The position numbers and the translations under genes were made by a program. A DNA stretch of 64,000 nucleotides from Rostratula benghalensis (taxonomy: Eukaryota; Chordata; Aves; Charadriiformes; Rostratulidae): the NCBI GenBank assembly GCA_013399305.1, contig VXAI01000025.1:4332798-4396797 (forward strand). Reading direction: 5' to 3'. Shown one piece after another: positions 38,645-49,600 of the stretch. Each line of letters opens with the position of its first letter. The stretch's first letter is position 1. The notes beneath the pieces were generated by a model. That model was not told the origin of the DNA. It searched no databases and saw nothing but the letters and a program-made list of their open reading frames with translations.

Positions 38645-38730
38645 CACTTGTAAAAAAGGACAGAAAAATACCATTCCTTCTTTCATCCACTTGTAAAAAA
38701 GGACAGAAAAATACCATTCCTTCTTTCATC
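38645..38730 (+). repeat. Perfect 43-bp tandem duplication
   Basis: 38645-38687 and 38688-38730 are identical, head to tail, each beginning CACTTGTAAAAAAGG. With no mismatch in 43 bp the duplication must be recent, a polymorphic variant, or an assembly artefact from overlapping reads. Confidence 0.95.
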
Positions 38731-39068
38731 AAGCAAAGGCGAGGCCGAGTCACACCAGTGTCCTGCTCCTCCAGCAGCAGCGTTGATGAGAGCCACTAAA
38801 ATCCCACGTCTCTCTGCGCACCCTGTGCCCACAGCGTCCCCCGCTCCTCCCCGTGATTTGTTGTCGGTGTAGATGTTTGTAATTCAGGGAATAATCCTGC
38901 TTATCTTGTTTATGGTGATGCATAGGAGCACTTCACGCTCTCCTCGCTGCACCGCTTGTCTCCCGCTAAGCAGAACAAAATGCAGAGCTGGGTGGAGAAG
39001 ACGACTGGAATATGTCTTTTTGTAGCCCAGCAAACAATGTGGTTCCTTATCTACCTGAGGGAGACTCC
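38731..39068. other. GC-richer, CpG-containing stretch
   Basis: Between the two perfect duplications, 38740-38960 is visibly richer in C and G, with CpGs around 38749, 38783, 38809, 38835, 38866 and 38935-38965. No open frame is convincing. Could be a small regulatory patch. Confidence 0.4.
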
Positions 39069-39184
39069 CACTGTGTGAAAACGATCTTTTCTATACATCT
39101 TCTTCAGCAAAGACATATTTTTCCTACACTGTGTGAAAACGATCTTTTCTATACATCTTCTTCAGCAAAGACATATTTTTCCTA
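39069..39184 (+). repeat. Perfect 58-bp tandem duplication
   Basis: 39069-39126 and 39127-39184 are identical head to tail, each beginning CACTGTGTGAAAACG and ending in TTTTTCCTA. Period 58 is not a multiple of three, so the copies fall in different frames of the open frame at 39012-39209, which argues against coding function. Confidence 0.95.
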
Positions 39185-40659
39185 TAACATCTTAGGTTTT
39201 ACACCCTAAGTACTTGCTTGACTGTCTCCTTATGCTGTATAGACATTTTGCATTCTGTTGTATGCAATGCATAATCCCAGAACTTGTTTCTCATAAGAGA
39301 ATGGGAACCATTAGGTTATTATCTACCCATTTTGAAAAATACCAGGGATCTTTAAATGACAGATTTTGAACTTAGTTCCCAGTATAAAGGTTGAATTTAC
39401 TGCCTCTGGCCGGAAATGAGAATACTGCCAACTTGATCGAAATGGAAGCAAGTGATATGATGACTGTGGTTCCGGCTGCACAGACTTTTCACTTCATTAT
39501 GAGATACAGAAATATTTAAAATCTGTAATATAGAAACTCCAAAACGTGTTATCTTTTCATTAATTTACCTGGCTACCTTTGAATGATTCTCATATCTGCT
39601 GCTGTCAGTTACTCTTTGCATAAGAAAGACGGAGCCCAAATATTTGTGTAGAGACTGATATTCCTCAGATTTGCTTTTCCCTTCCGTGGCAGCCTCTCCT
39701 TTCCTGCGGAAGGAACTGTGGGCAGGGGAGCTGGGGTGTGCGATGCCGGGTCTCTCTGCTCCACACAGCTGGGGGCCAGGACTTCTCTGCCACAGACCTG
39801 TCCCGCAGGCTGGGAGACAGCACATCACGCACCAACCTTCATTCAGGTTTTGTTGAGGACATTGGCTTTTTGCAGCCCAAAGTTGTAGCTTTCTGTCAGG
39901 AAGCTTTCAGAAGCGGAATCGACTGCGTTGGTACCTTGCCAGCCATCGGATGTGGCATCCCCTTTCCGACTTGTTGACGTAACCCACCTCAGGAGTAACT
40001 GGGGTCTATCAACTGGGAGAGCCACCGGAGAAACCTGATGCATTCACAGATCAAATTTTATTTACCTTTCGCACTAGATACTAAAATAACATCACAGTTC
40101 CATGGGTTTTCTACACGGGTGGAACACAGGCTTGACCTAAGTTGGTGCGGTTCTGCTACTGCTTGTGGGTTGGAACTTACCTGGATGGGGTCTGCGTTCC
40201 AGTCTTTCTTGATGATCCTGAAGGAATTTTCCTGGTGATCAAGGCACAGCTTGTTTGTGACTGCTTCTCCTGGCTTAACACCCCAAAGGTGTAGTTTTTA
40301 AGAATTAACTTTAGAGTGTTTGGGTTTCGTTTTTTTTTAACATTTTATCGAGGAAAAGAAATTATGAATCTCACTGCTGCCATTGAGAAAATACATTATC
40401 TCTGAAAAATGTGCTGTAGACTAGAACTCTCACCATATGGCTCTTGCTTCATCAGTTTAAGAGAACTGTTTGTGAAATCATGGGGTTGTTTGCTTCTTCC
40501 TGTTTTCTCTACTGCCCAGCTGTATTTCAGTGCTTCCAAATATTTATATTCTGATAGCCTCCCTTGTGAACTTCTCAAACGCCTTATAATGGCTTAAGAA
40601 ACAAAGGCCATTAGAGAAGGAAAGGGCAGGCATGAACTGAAAGGCAAATAACGTCTTAA
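39185..40659. other. Non-coding, partly GC-rich
   Basis: 39670-39830 is GC-rich. A plus-strand frame (39738-39977) and an antisense frame (39843-40043) are open over the same bases. The plus frame ends shortly after an acceptor-like TTCATTCAG at 39846 and its tail, with several G-I and C residues, looks superficially protein-like, but I recognise no family and do not annotate a gene. Confidence 0.5.
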
Positions 40660-41260
40660 AATATGTAGAGGTAGCCCGGGACTGCCATTGGTGCTCCGGG
40701 ACGCTCTTTTGAAATACGAAGATGAACGGCCCTTTTGACCTCTTACGCCATTACGTAATTATTTGGGAAGGTTTATCTCTGTGTCATTTCACAGTTTTCT
40801 CCTGTTAGTGCCACTCTCTTACTTCACATTAGGGAAAAAAAAAAAAAAGAAGGGAGCAAGAAAAAGCCCTCTCTGGCTGGTTATCTGAACGTGGAATCCG
40901 CTGCTGAAAAGACCCTGGCCCTCCTGTTAACACAATACTTTTATCCGGTAATCACAGCCTGCGGGAGACAAAATAACAATTCATCTGGAAAACGAGATTA
41001 ACTCATTTAAGTTAGGCAGTGATCACAGAGAGAAACACGTTGGTGTTATCTGTCTGAACGAAAGCATACAGATTGGAGGGCCATTCCGGTTCAGAGGGTC
41101 CATGTAGCAGGCCCAGCTTGTTGAAAGTAATTGGACCCTGTCAGAGTATGCCTTTGTGAGATATGGATATTACAATGGAATTCTATTAATCTCTGACAAA
41201 TCCCCGCTCATCTGATAAGGGCTGTGTACCTCTGCTCTTCATTACAACAACCCGCCCCTC
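40660..41260. promoter_or_regulatory. Best candidate conserved non-coding element
   Basis: About 600 bp of balanced composition with many CpGs scattered individually rather than as an island, and with short protein-binding-type cores: TTACGTAATTA near 40751-40762, GTTAACAC near 40927, TTTATCCGG near 40940, GAGATTAACTC near 40994, TTATCTGTC near 41047, AAGTAATTGGACC near 41127 and CATCTGATAAGGG near 41209. There is no long open frame. This is the texture expected of an ancient developmental enhancer. The A14 at 40835-40848 interrupts its left part. Confidence 0.45.
40835..40848. repeat. A14 tract
   Basis: Fourteen uninterrupted A inside the enhancer-like block. Confidence 0.9.
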
Positions 41261-42639
41261 ACTTTTCTGTGTGTGCTGCTGGGCGCTGAGCCTCCCGGCC
41301 CGAGGGAGGTTGGCCCTTTTTTGGGCCTTTCAGGCTGGGGAGTGAAATGGCTGCAGTGCTGCCGCTTATTGATCTGGGCACAAACTTTATGATGGGGTTT
41401 TTAGGTCATTTTCAGGAAAAATACAGACTTCTTTTTTTTTTTCCTGCTCAGGTATCTGCGATACTTCTGTTATCTCACGTTATCAGAGGTATCACTGATA
41501 CACAGAGACTGAATTAACACATTTTTTACAGTCTCTATGTTTGTTTATCTCATCTGGGTTTTGATGCAAAGAGGTACAGACATGCTATAACTCATAAATA
41601 CATCTGTGTTTTAAATCTGTTTGTACTCAAATCATAGGAAGAACAGAAAATGCACTGGTAATGAGTGCACTTGGGGATGTTCTGGAGCACCCACCATTTT
41701 TTTTCACTGTTTGTTGAGCCACCAGCCCCCTGGGGCCCTGCTTCATCATTTAACCTAAATTCTTCAGTACTAGCAGGAAACGTAAGACCTGGAACAAAAA
41801 ATATAGGTAAGATGTGGCAAGTTAGTGTGAGAATGAGAGGAAAGAGAAGTTCCATTAGTCAGTGTCACTTTATTCACACTTTATTATTGTTTATTACAGA
41901 CATTTTTGTTTCTAAATGCCTATGTCTGACTACATTCAGTAAAAGAGATGCTTTCTATGTAGAAATTGAGCCCTTTCCTTTGTTTTCCATCCCTAAAAAA
42001 GAGCTATGCAGCCATAGCCCAGCTACACATGCCTTGGGAAGAGTCAATTATAGTAATGCTGGCAGGAAAATTTTGACAGTATTCAAAAATCAAGCTAAAT
42101 GTTAACTCAAAGTTGTTCTGTTAGACAGTTTTACTGCATGTTTACTACTAAAAGAAGTGAAATACACACAAGCGTATAGAAGAATGATTGAAAACATTGG
42201 AAGGCTTTTGGCATTTAAGTTTCCTGTCATTAGATATATTGTTTTACTAGGAGAGAAAAATACTAATTTTTTAGTTATAAACACAAAAAGACTTCTGGTG
42301 GGTTACATTGCCTGAAATGTTATGCAGTATTGCTTTTAATAAATGTTCAAAAACTCATAAGTCATTTTTCATGCTAAAAATATCCATTTGCTTTCACTGA
42401 AAGATACAGTGCAGTAAAACTACGGAGATTTCTCATTCCTTTTCCGAAGTAAAGTGAGAAAGATTTAAAAAGTCAAATGCATCCATCCTGTATCATCTTA
42501 AAATATAACCTTTGCAATATACCTAAGTCTCCTTCATGGTTTTGTACACGCATTGAGCAATAGAGAGGAAGAGACAGTGCAAAAGTGTTCAGGTAAAGTT
42601 AGATGGAGTTCAGCATTAATAGTTCAAATATCAGTTAGC
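41261..42639. other. Non-coding sequence, includes the longest open frame
   Basis: Two small GC hairpins sit at 41291-41309 (CCTCCC/GGGAGG) and 41312-41327 (GGCCC, T6, GGGCC). CTTTTTTTTTTTCCTGCTCAG ending near 41451 mimics a strong acceptor without a good partner donor. The 146-codon frame at 41665-42105 is the longest in the window; it lacks any recognised domain, and a frame this size is near chance expectation. Confidence 0.5.
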
Positions 42640-43170
42640 AAGGGGTATAATAACATTTTAGTTTCTGGCTTATAGTAATACCATCTTTCAAAATTGCACT
42701 CATTCCTTCACCCCAGGTAAGTCATTTTCTTTGATAACTGAGGAAATGTCACCAGGTTGTTTCATTCACACTTGCCCTGTGATGAGACCTTACTTTATTT
42801 ACCCGTGGTCAGGTACCACAATGTGCCACCTCATTTTGTCACCACCGGAGCTGGTGAGTGTACCACATGACAGTTTTATTTGTGCAAGGCCCTGGTACAG
42901 CCATCAAGTGACATGAGACATAGTCACAGAGAAGCAAATAGAAACCTATGGATTACAGCTAGTCTTTTCAAAGCTGATACATTACCAGGAATTTATCCCA
43001 GAAATAAAAATACGGGGCTGGCATTCCAATAACATGGTCTGTATCAATTGTCATTTCCAGCTGGTACATCATTAGAGGTGTCAGGATATCTAAATATATT
43101 TGAAGCCAGGTTTTTTGTCCTTTCTGTTAGTAATGCATCAGTCAAATACGTATTTACAGGGATTTTATTT
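42640..43170. promoter_or_regulatory. Candidate conserved non-coding element
   Basis: Long repeat-free block with varied composition. Visible cores include TTTGATAACTG near 42730, CCGGAGCTGG near 42845 and TCATTAGAGG near 43069. Two consensus donors, CAG|GTAAGT (after 42716) and CTG|GTGAGT (near 42853), lie in it without convincing acceptors. Either a distal enhancer or an lncRNA exon cluster; enhancer is favoured because no frame is open across it. Confidence 0.38.
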
Positions 43171-43689
43171 TTTTTCCAGTGAAACAAAGTGTATGCGCCT
43201 TAGTTGTTCCTGATTTTGTTCATTTTAAGCACGTTTTCACTAAAGTGTTCTACTTCAAGCTATTCTCAATTCAATTTGAAGTGAAAGGTTTCTGAGTTTG
43301 GGTAATTTACATATAAAAGCTTTACTGTACAATTCATAAAATGACTGTGTTCAGAAAACAACTATTTCTATTTAACAATATTGTTATTCCACAAGCTGAG
43401 TTGCTTTCCCCACTGTCTTCTGCTTTTACTAACAATATTTGTTCTTGTCTTAATTTTAAATTGTTAGTGCTTGAAACTGTGTAACTTCCCCCTTTCCTTC
43501 CTACTGTACTGAAGTGACTGGAGACCTCCTGTGATTTGTGATGTAAAAGATTAAAAATTCGTGTCTTTGGTTGAGGTAGGAGTGACATCCATACAATTCT
43601 TTTGAGACTCTCCGCTTTTGTTTTATTGAAATAAGTGATAATTGTTGATGGCAATTTTGAAGTAAAAATTATTGCACTCCGTGCTGAAT
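43171..43689. other. Non-coding sequence
   Basis: AT-rich; a 106-codon minus-strand frame (43334-43654) is open and unrecognised. Nothing else seen. Confidence 0.5.
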
Positions 43690-43910
43690 TTCTAAATGAG
43701 TCTTTGCATTTTATTGTTATCTGTACAATCCCTCACAGGCAGTTCCTGAGCCTCCGAATCGACTGTCATAGCTTGGTTTAGAGGAATACAGGAACGCACG
43801 CAATATTTAGGGATAACGGGCTCATAAAGAGAGACCGGTTCAGGTTGGGCCTCAGATCAAAGTGAGATCTGACCACATAAAGTTACTCAGAGAAGTTTAA
43901 TGGTAGTAAA
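43690..43910. promoter_or_regulatory. Candidate conserved non-coding element
   Basis: Repeat-free block with several retained CpGs (near 43757, 43795, 43816, 43836) and an ATCAAAG TCF/LEF-type core at 43856-43862. Conservation inferred from texture. Confidence 0.33.
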
Positions 43911-45079
43911 AGGTGATGCTCTACCAGAAATCTGTGCATTTTAATTGTTAATTCAGGAATTATTCTATAGTTTCACTGGTTGAATTAGTTTGTAATGGCT
44001 TCCTCTTCAATTACAGGAATTAATTCCTTTTGAGGACAATAAACATCTATTTTAAAGATCCATAAAGTGACTTTAGATTTAATATCCTGTTCTTAGAAAA
44101 TACTGACTGTAAAGCTGTATTTCTTGCATTAACACTACTCGTTGCTGGATCTTTTACCCAGAGCAATAGGCAAATGCCAAATAATGTTTGCTGACAAATG
44201 AAAGATTCTGTACTTTGCAAAGTTGTGCTTGTCACTACTGCATTTATGCATAATCTCATGAAAAATCTGAGATGAAGGTTACTAGTGCTGGGATAGTGTT
44301 CAGTGTGTTCAAATGCCATTTAGACGAGGGTAATCGGAAAAGCCACTTTGTAGCTGGGTAGCACAAAGGGCAGTTGGTGTAAGTGTTCCGTGAATCATAG
44401 ACAGCTGCCAGAATGCTATTAAATATGAGGGCTTTTGAGTCTAAAAGGACTGAAATAGGATTTGGACCTATCTTTTAGAGTGATTTATTTATTTGTTTTG
44501 GTTTGTAGAATTAAAAGCCTCTAAGATCAGTTTTGCACTTTTTTATCAGATTTCTTTTCTAAATGCAACGTACCAAGTATTCCACTTCTATACATGTAAA
44601 GAAGGTGATGTTTCCCTTACTTTTCTGCATTAAAATCTCTTTACATGCAGGTGGTCTTATAAAATGGAAATTGCCTTTGCATGTTTTTAATCTGTTTTTT
44701 AGAGAGTTAGTTATTTATTTACCTCTGGTTTTAAGGAGGGTAGCGGGGCTGGGTATTAAGTATGCCGAGAAGTGGAAATGGATGATATCTTAGCATTCTG
44801 CAATTTGTATCATTGCTTCCAAGCACTCCAGCGATTCCTTCCTGTCTGATGATAACCCTCTGCCCCAAAGAATCACAAACTTTCTCCTCTCTGTAATTCT
44901 ATTGTCTTAGTTGCTGAAACAGCATCTATATATTTTATTTTTTCAGAGATGCTCTAGTAGAGTAACAGAGGGCCTCATTAAGGGCATCTGTTATCTTAGT
45001 TCATATTTTATTCTGATTTTTAAGAGTGCTTCAACAGAAGGGATTAAGTGAGAAAAGAACAGCCCATCTCTTTTTTTAC
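43911..45079. other. Non-coding sequence
   Basis: Short frames only; nothing notable seen. Confidence 0.55.
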
Positions 45080-45380
45080 TGCTCTTCTGTACCAATTGCT
45101 CCCAGTGTCAGAAATACCCCGTGATTACTGCTCTGCAAAGCTTTGCAATATGGTTGGTGCAACCACATTTGGCAGTGATTCACAAGTCATTCCAAAGACC
45201 ATTTCACAGCAAATCCTAATGTAGCCGGAAGATAAAAACCGTTGTAAACACCATACAGGGCGAGACAGCCTTTGTGCTGATAAATATTTCCTTAACATTT
45301 AGATGAAGATGCTGTGCTTGCGCTGTTTAAATACAGCTCTATCTGTAATGGCGTAAAAAAGACATGCAGTGGGTGAGGAG
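45080..45380. promoter_or_regulatory. Candidate conserved non-coding element
   Basis: Unique block with an exact FOX core GTAAACA at 45244-45250, a GATAAATATTT core near 45279, and scattered CpGs (near 45120, 45228, 45240, 45262, 45320, 45352). No coding potential. Confidence 0.35.
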
Positions 45381-46249
45381 AGCGACAAGTTATGGAGAAA
45401 AGAGCAAAACCTTGGAAGTTTTGGTGGGGTTAGAGTGTCCTGGGAGGCATTTTGCTTCTCTGATCCTATCTGAAGTTTGCCAAGAAGATGTGTGACTGGG
45501 ACTTGGCTTACTCTGGACCTGGGAGTCTGTGGGAGATGTTTGTGTTATTTTTATCGTGATGCACGTGTCCTACCAGGATATGACAAGCTAAAACCATGAC
45601 TTCTATTGCAAAGACATTCTCAGAGCAGGGAAGCTTTTTAACGCTGCATTGCTGCAAACACAGTGTTCTGCCTTATTATCCCCGGAGTGATTTGCAGGCT
45701 GATTGCTGGATCAGGTATTAATGTGAGTAAACACACTGACACTGGGCACTGCAATGCAGGTAACAGAAAGAAAACCGACTGTTTGGAAGCTCTGGGAAGA
45801 ACCAAGGTTTAACTGCATTTTTGGCCACAGGGTTTCTCTCTCCCAAGTGCAATTTTGATGTGCCTCTGGGGCTGAAGGAAGTGTAGGCCTTGCTGCTGCT
45901 TGGAGGAGCTGATGGGTACATCTATATTTGGAACTCATAAGCTGCGATGTTGCAGAGTGACTTAGCCTAAATACAGAGTTGTTGAGCTTTGGGTGTTGGG
46001 TTTTTTCCTCTCCCTCCTCCCATAGCAGAAGAAGAAAGTTTTACATCTGATTGAAGGATGGTGGGAGGGAATGAAATGGAGGAAAGAGAAACAAATCACT
46101 ATTTATAGCAGTGCAAAGATAAGTGAGTCATCTTCATTTTGGTGCTAGTTTAAGAAAATGTTGCAATTGTCTGGTATTATTGGTAACGAGTCTCTTTTTA
46201 ATGAAACCCACTGGATTGCGATGTGCAAGCCTCAGGAGTACTCTCTCTT
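45381..46249. other. Non-coding sequence
   Basis: Overlapping short minus-strand frames near 45711-45938; none recognised. Nothing else seen. Confidence 0.55.
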
Positions 46250-46620
46250 ATCTGGCACTTAATACTGCGGCTAATATTTTACTGTCAACATTAATTAGAG
46301 ATTTGGGAGGGTAACTGGCACAGTGATCTGGTGCCCTCCTGTTCTCAGGAAAACAGATTAGAGCACGGAACAACATAAGGGCAAAATGTCCCCCTCCTAG
46401 GGCCAACTCAAATAGCTTAGATAGAAGCAGAGAGAAAGGAACTCCAGTAAATCTTTTGTCTATTGAGTGCAAAATAGTGCAAGCTTTCTCCAGAAGTGGG
46501 GCCTGCATTGTATCTAGTTGGCTTTCATAAAAATGGTAATTTAAAATGTGCCTGTAGGAAGAAAATTTGACTAATTCTACAGCATTTTCTTTCATGTTTC
46601 CGATATACAGCTTCAATTAA
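46250..46620. promoter_or_regulatory. Candidate conserved non-coding element under a 122-codon antisense frame
   Basis: Repeat-free sequence with ATTAATTAGAGA near 46289 at its left end. The minus strand is open for 122 codons (46616 down to 46248), the second longest frame here; its translation has no recognised domain. Conservation of the nucleotide sequence, of the frame, or of neither would separate the possibilities. Confidence 0.28.
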
Positions 46621-46631
46621 GGCCTTTTTTT

Positions 46632-46646
46632 TGTGTGTGTGTGTGT
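46632..46646. repeat. (TG)7 microsatellite
   Basis: Seven TG units after a T8 run. Confidence 0.85.
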
Positions 46647-49600
46647 TTCTAGGAGGAATGCCAAAATGCATCGAAATACCCTCTGCTATGACTTGTCAGA
46701 AACACCAGTGACCACGGTAGCGTTGCCAAGGGCTCCTTCTTGGCGTGTCCTGGGAATAAAAAGTAGGGAGAGGAAAATGAAACGCTGTGTAGATCTTTCT
46801 TAGTCTTGGCAACTCTTAGGAGCTGTACAGAACATCACTGGGGATACTGGGAGGCAAACAATCCATAGGTTGGACTATTCAGTTCTTTCTAACACTAAGA
46901 AATAGGGTAATTGTACTTTTTTCCCATATTTGCTACCAATGTTCTGGTGAATTGAACAATCAGTTCATCTCCACTTGTTCATAGTGGGGTAGCAGTATTT
47001 AACTCTTTTAAAACACTGTGCATTAGAAGTTCCATATGTAATTAAGATTGTGTTGCTAATGATAATTCTAAGGATATATTTTGATGAAGAAATTTGTGGC
47101 TGTTTTCAGCCTTTTAAAGTAGCATATTTGTCAAATTCCCTCTTTAGTAAGTAAAAATATCCCATTTGTACTCATAGGGACATTTCACAAGGTGCAGGTA
47201 GTCTTACTCTGGTCCCTGGGGTTTAATTAGATCTATTTGTTTTCAATCTACAGATAAATAGCAGTTAAGAATTACTCTGTTCAGATTTGTTTCACTTCTC
47301 CATTGTACTGCAGTGGTGCTGCAACTGCTTTTGATGTTCCCCACCACTGTCCAAACCTCATTTTGTAAATTTTAACTAAAAAATGAAGTAATAAATCTTA
47401 GCTACCAGACAGGTCAGCAGCTAAAGTTTCCTAATGGAGAAGTCGCTTATTTGAATCATGTCCAGGACACGAGGACCCTGATCTGAAACTGTCCAAGGCC
47501 CAATCCTACGCATTGATATGTATAGCATGATATCTATGCCTTTTTAATCCTGGAGGATGTGTTAGAAAAGAAACTCTTTTATGGATTTACCTCTATGGAT
47601 AAGTCCGTACAGGGATAATTTCTTTTAAAATGTCACTGTTTATTGTATTTTTATGATACCCCTTGCTTTGTATCCTCATTTGCTGGATCTAAAGGGCTGC
47701 TGATCCTTCAGCACCAGTGACGTGGCTGTTTGGGAATGCACACTGTGTTTCTGTCCTGTCAGTCAGGATGTCTTGTTTCTGTCCCACTATTTCTCACAAG
47801 TCACAAACTTTAGAAGAAACTCACATGAAGGTTTCCAAATTTGGGGAAAACTGAGTAAAATCTATTTTTTCCCCCTTAGTTTACTTTAAAACCAAGATAT
47901 CTTCATCTTTATTTACCTGATGTTTAATGTAATTAGCTTGCTTGTCACTGACCTAATAGGAAGTAATAAAACTAGTAAAATGTCTGAAGTCTTCATCTGT
48001 TTTCAGGATATACTTTGTGATAGGAATATCTCCTCTACAGAAGAGCAGCTCATATATTTGACATGTTTAAAAAATGATTAATCAATTATTTATTACACAA
48101 AGACTGAGGGAAGAGCTGAGCACAGAGAGTCTCAAAAAATCTAGTCATACAAAGGGTAAAAAAGGGCAGGATATTGCTAAATTTGCAAAGAGCATCCTAG
48201 AAATAATTTAAATACACGTTCTTAAATATGTTGTATGTTGACTTCAGTAGTGCTACCTCACTGTATGATCTCTTCATGAAAAGCCATGTTTAGAACCTGC
48301 TTTTCCTCTGGACCCTTCTCCACTGCGATGGACTTGGGCAAAACTTCTGTATAGTTTTGCTGGAAAGAGTCCTCAGAAACTGCTAAGTTCTCTGCAGAAT
48401 CTCATTCAGTCTCTTCACAAAGATACCTGTCTGTATGTGCTTTTGTATATTTTATATGCACACATACACACATTTAAAAAAGTTTTCCCTTGCCCTTGAA
48501 GAGAGGAACCTTAAGAACTTCAGCTCTCTGTGCTCTCATGTCCTGCTCAAACAGCGATCAGAGAGATCCGTAGGAATGGGGAGTGTTGTCCCCAAAACCA
48601 TTCAACTCCTAAGTTCTGTGGCATTGACAAGAATTGGAAATACCTGGAGCTAGAAGCTCTGTGCACGCTTCCTGCAAACAGCTCTGCCAATTATTCTTGC
48701 AAGGTCCTAACCAGGGAGGACTGGCCTTTTCTAAGGTCACCTTTGGTTGTGCTTAGTGGAACAGCTGACTTAAAGCAGAGGAAGGTGAAGCCACAGTTAT
48801 CACCTGCAGTAAATTTTAATGTAGTTATCCAAATAAGCATTGGAGCATGCATGTAAATGCTTACACTCTCTATCTTCTTTTTTATTTTTTGTTTTTTTCC
48901 CTTATGTGTACTTTAGAACTATAGTGGACAGGAGAAATCTTTTCTCCTGCAAACAAACAAGAGAGAAAATGAGGAAAATATTTTTGGGGGTTTTTTTGTG
49001 TGGTTCTTTTCCTATTTCTAGAGATGTAGGAAAAAGGATATTCATATTTTAAATGCTTCCCAGTAATTTTTTTAACTAACTCTAACCAAGAAACAGTTAA
49101 AAAAGTGCTCTTGCATCCCTTCTTTTGGAACAAAGTAAAGGCTGACATTAATTTATGAAGATAGCACTGTGGATAAGAGTTAAAACTATTTGCGTAGGAT
49201 TTGGCTTATAACCATCATAAGTCTGCACATGGAAAAAAAAAAATTGAAGGAGATAACTTAATTCTGAGGCTTGTGGGGGGATGGTGTGACTTTATATATT
49301 TTTGTTGTTGTTCATTTCACTGTTTATAAAAGCAAGTCATTGAGAGATTAATGGGGGTGGACTCAAGACTCCCCAGTGGCTGGTTTGGAGCCCAACAAGC
49401 AGATATGGTACGTGCCGGGTCCTCCTTATGGAGACCTTTCAAAGGGAAGTTATTTATATCATCTTCTTGTAATTACTTTGACAGGGGGGTTGAAAATCGT
49501 ATCAAGCTGTGGGACAGATTTATATTTGATTCAACCTAAATATATTTGGGCTTAGTCAGTCTCCCTGCACTCAGACCTGCAAACCAAGACTGAGCTGCAG

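Noticed and set aside
39738..39977. 79-codon frame whose tail looks protein-like after an acceptor-like TTCATTCAG
   Set aside because: Antisense frame open over the same GC-rich bases; superficial resemblance only, no family recognised.
41291..41327. Two small GC hairpins followed by T-rich sequence, resembling a bacterial terminator
   Set aside because: Eukaryotic context; stems of only 5-6 bp.
41665..42105. 146-codon plus-strand open frame, the longest in the window
   Set aside because: Length is close to chance expectation for 64 kb on both strands, composition is ordinary, and no domain or homologue is recognised.
46248..46616. 122-codon minus-strand open frame
   Set aside because: No recognised family; sits in an enhancer-like block that better explains any constraint.
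48530..48856. 108-codon cysteine-containing frame
   Set aside because: No domain pattern that I can assign and no flanking splice signals.
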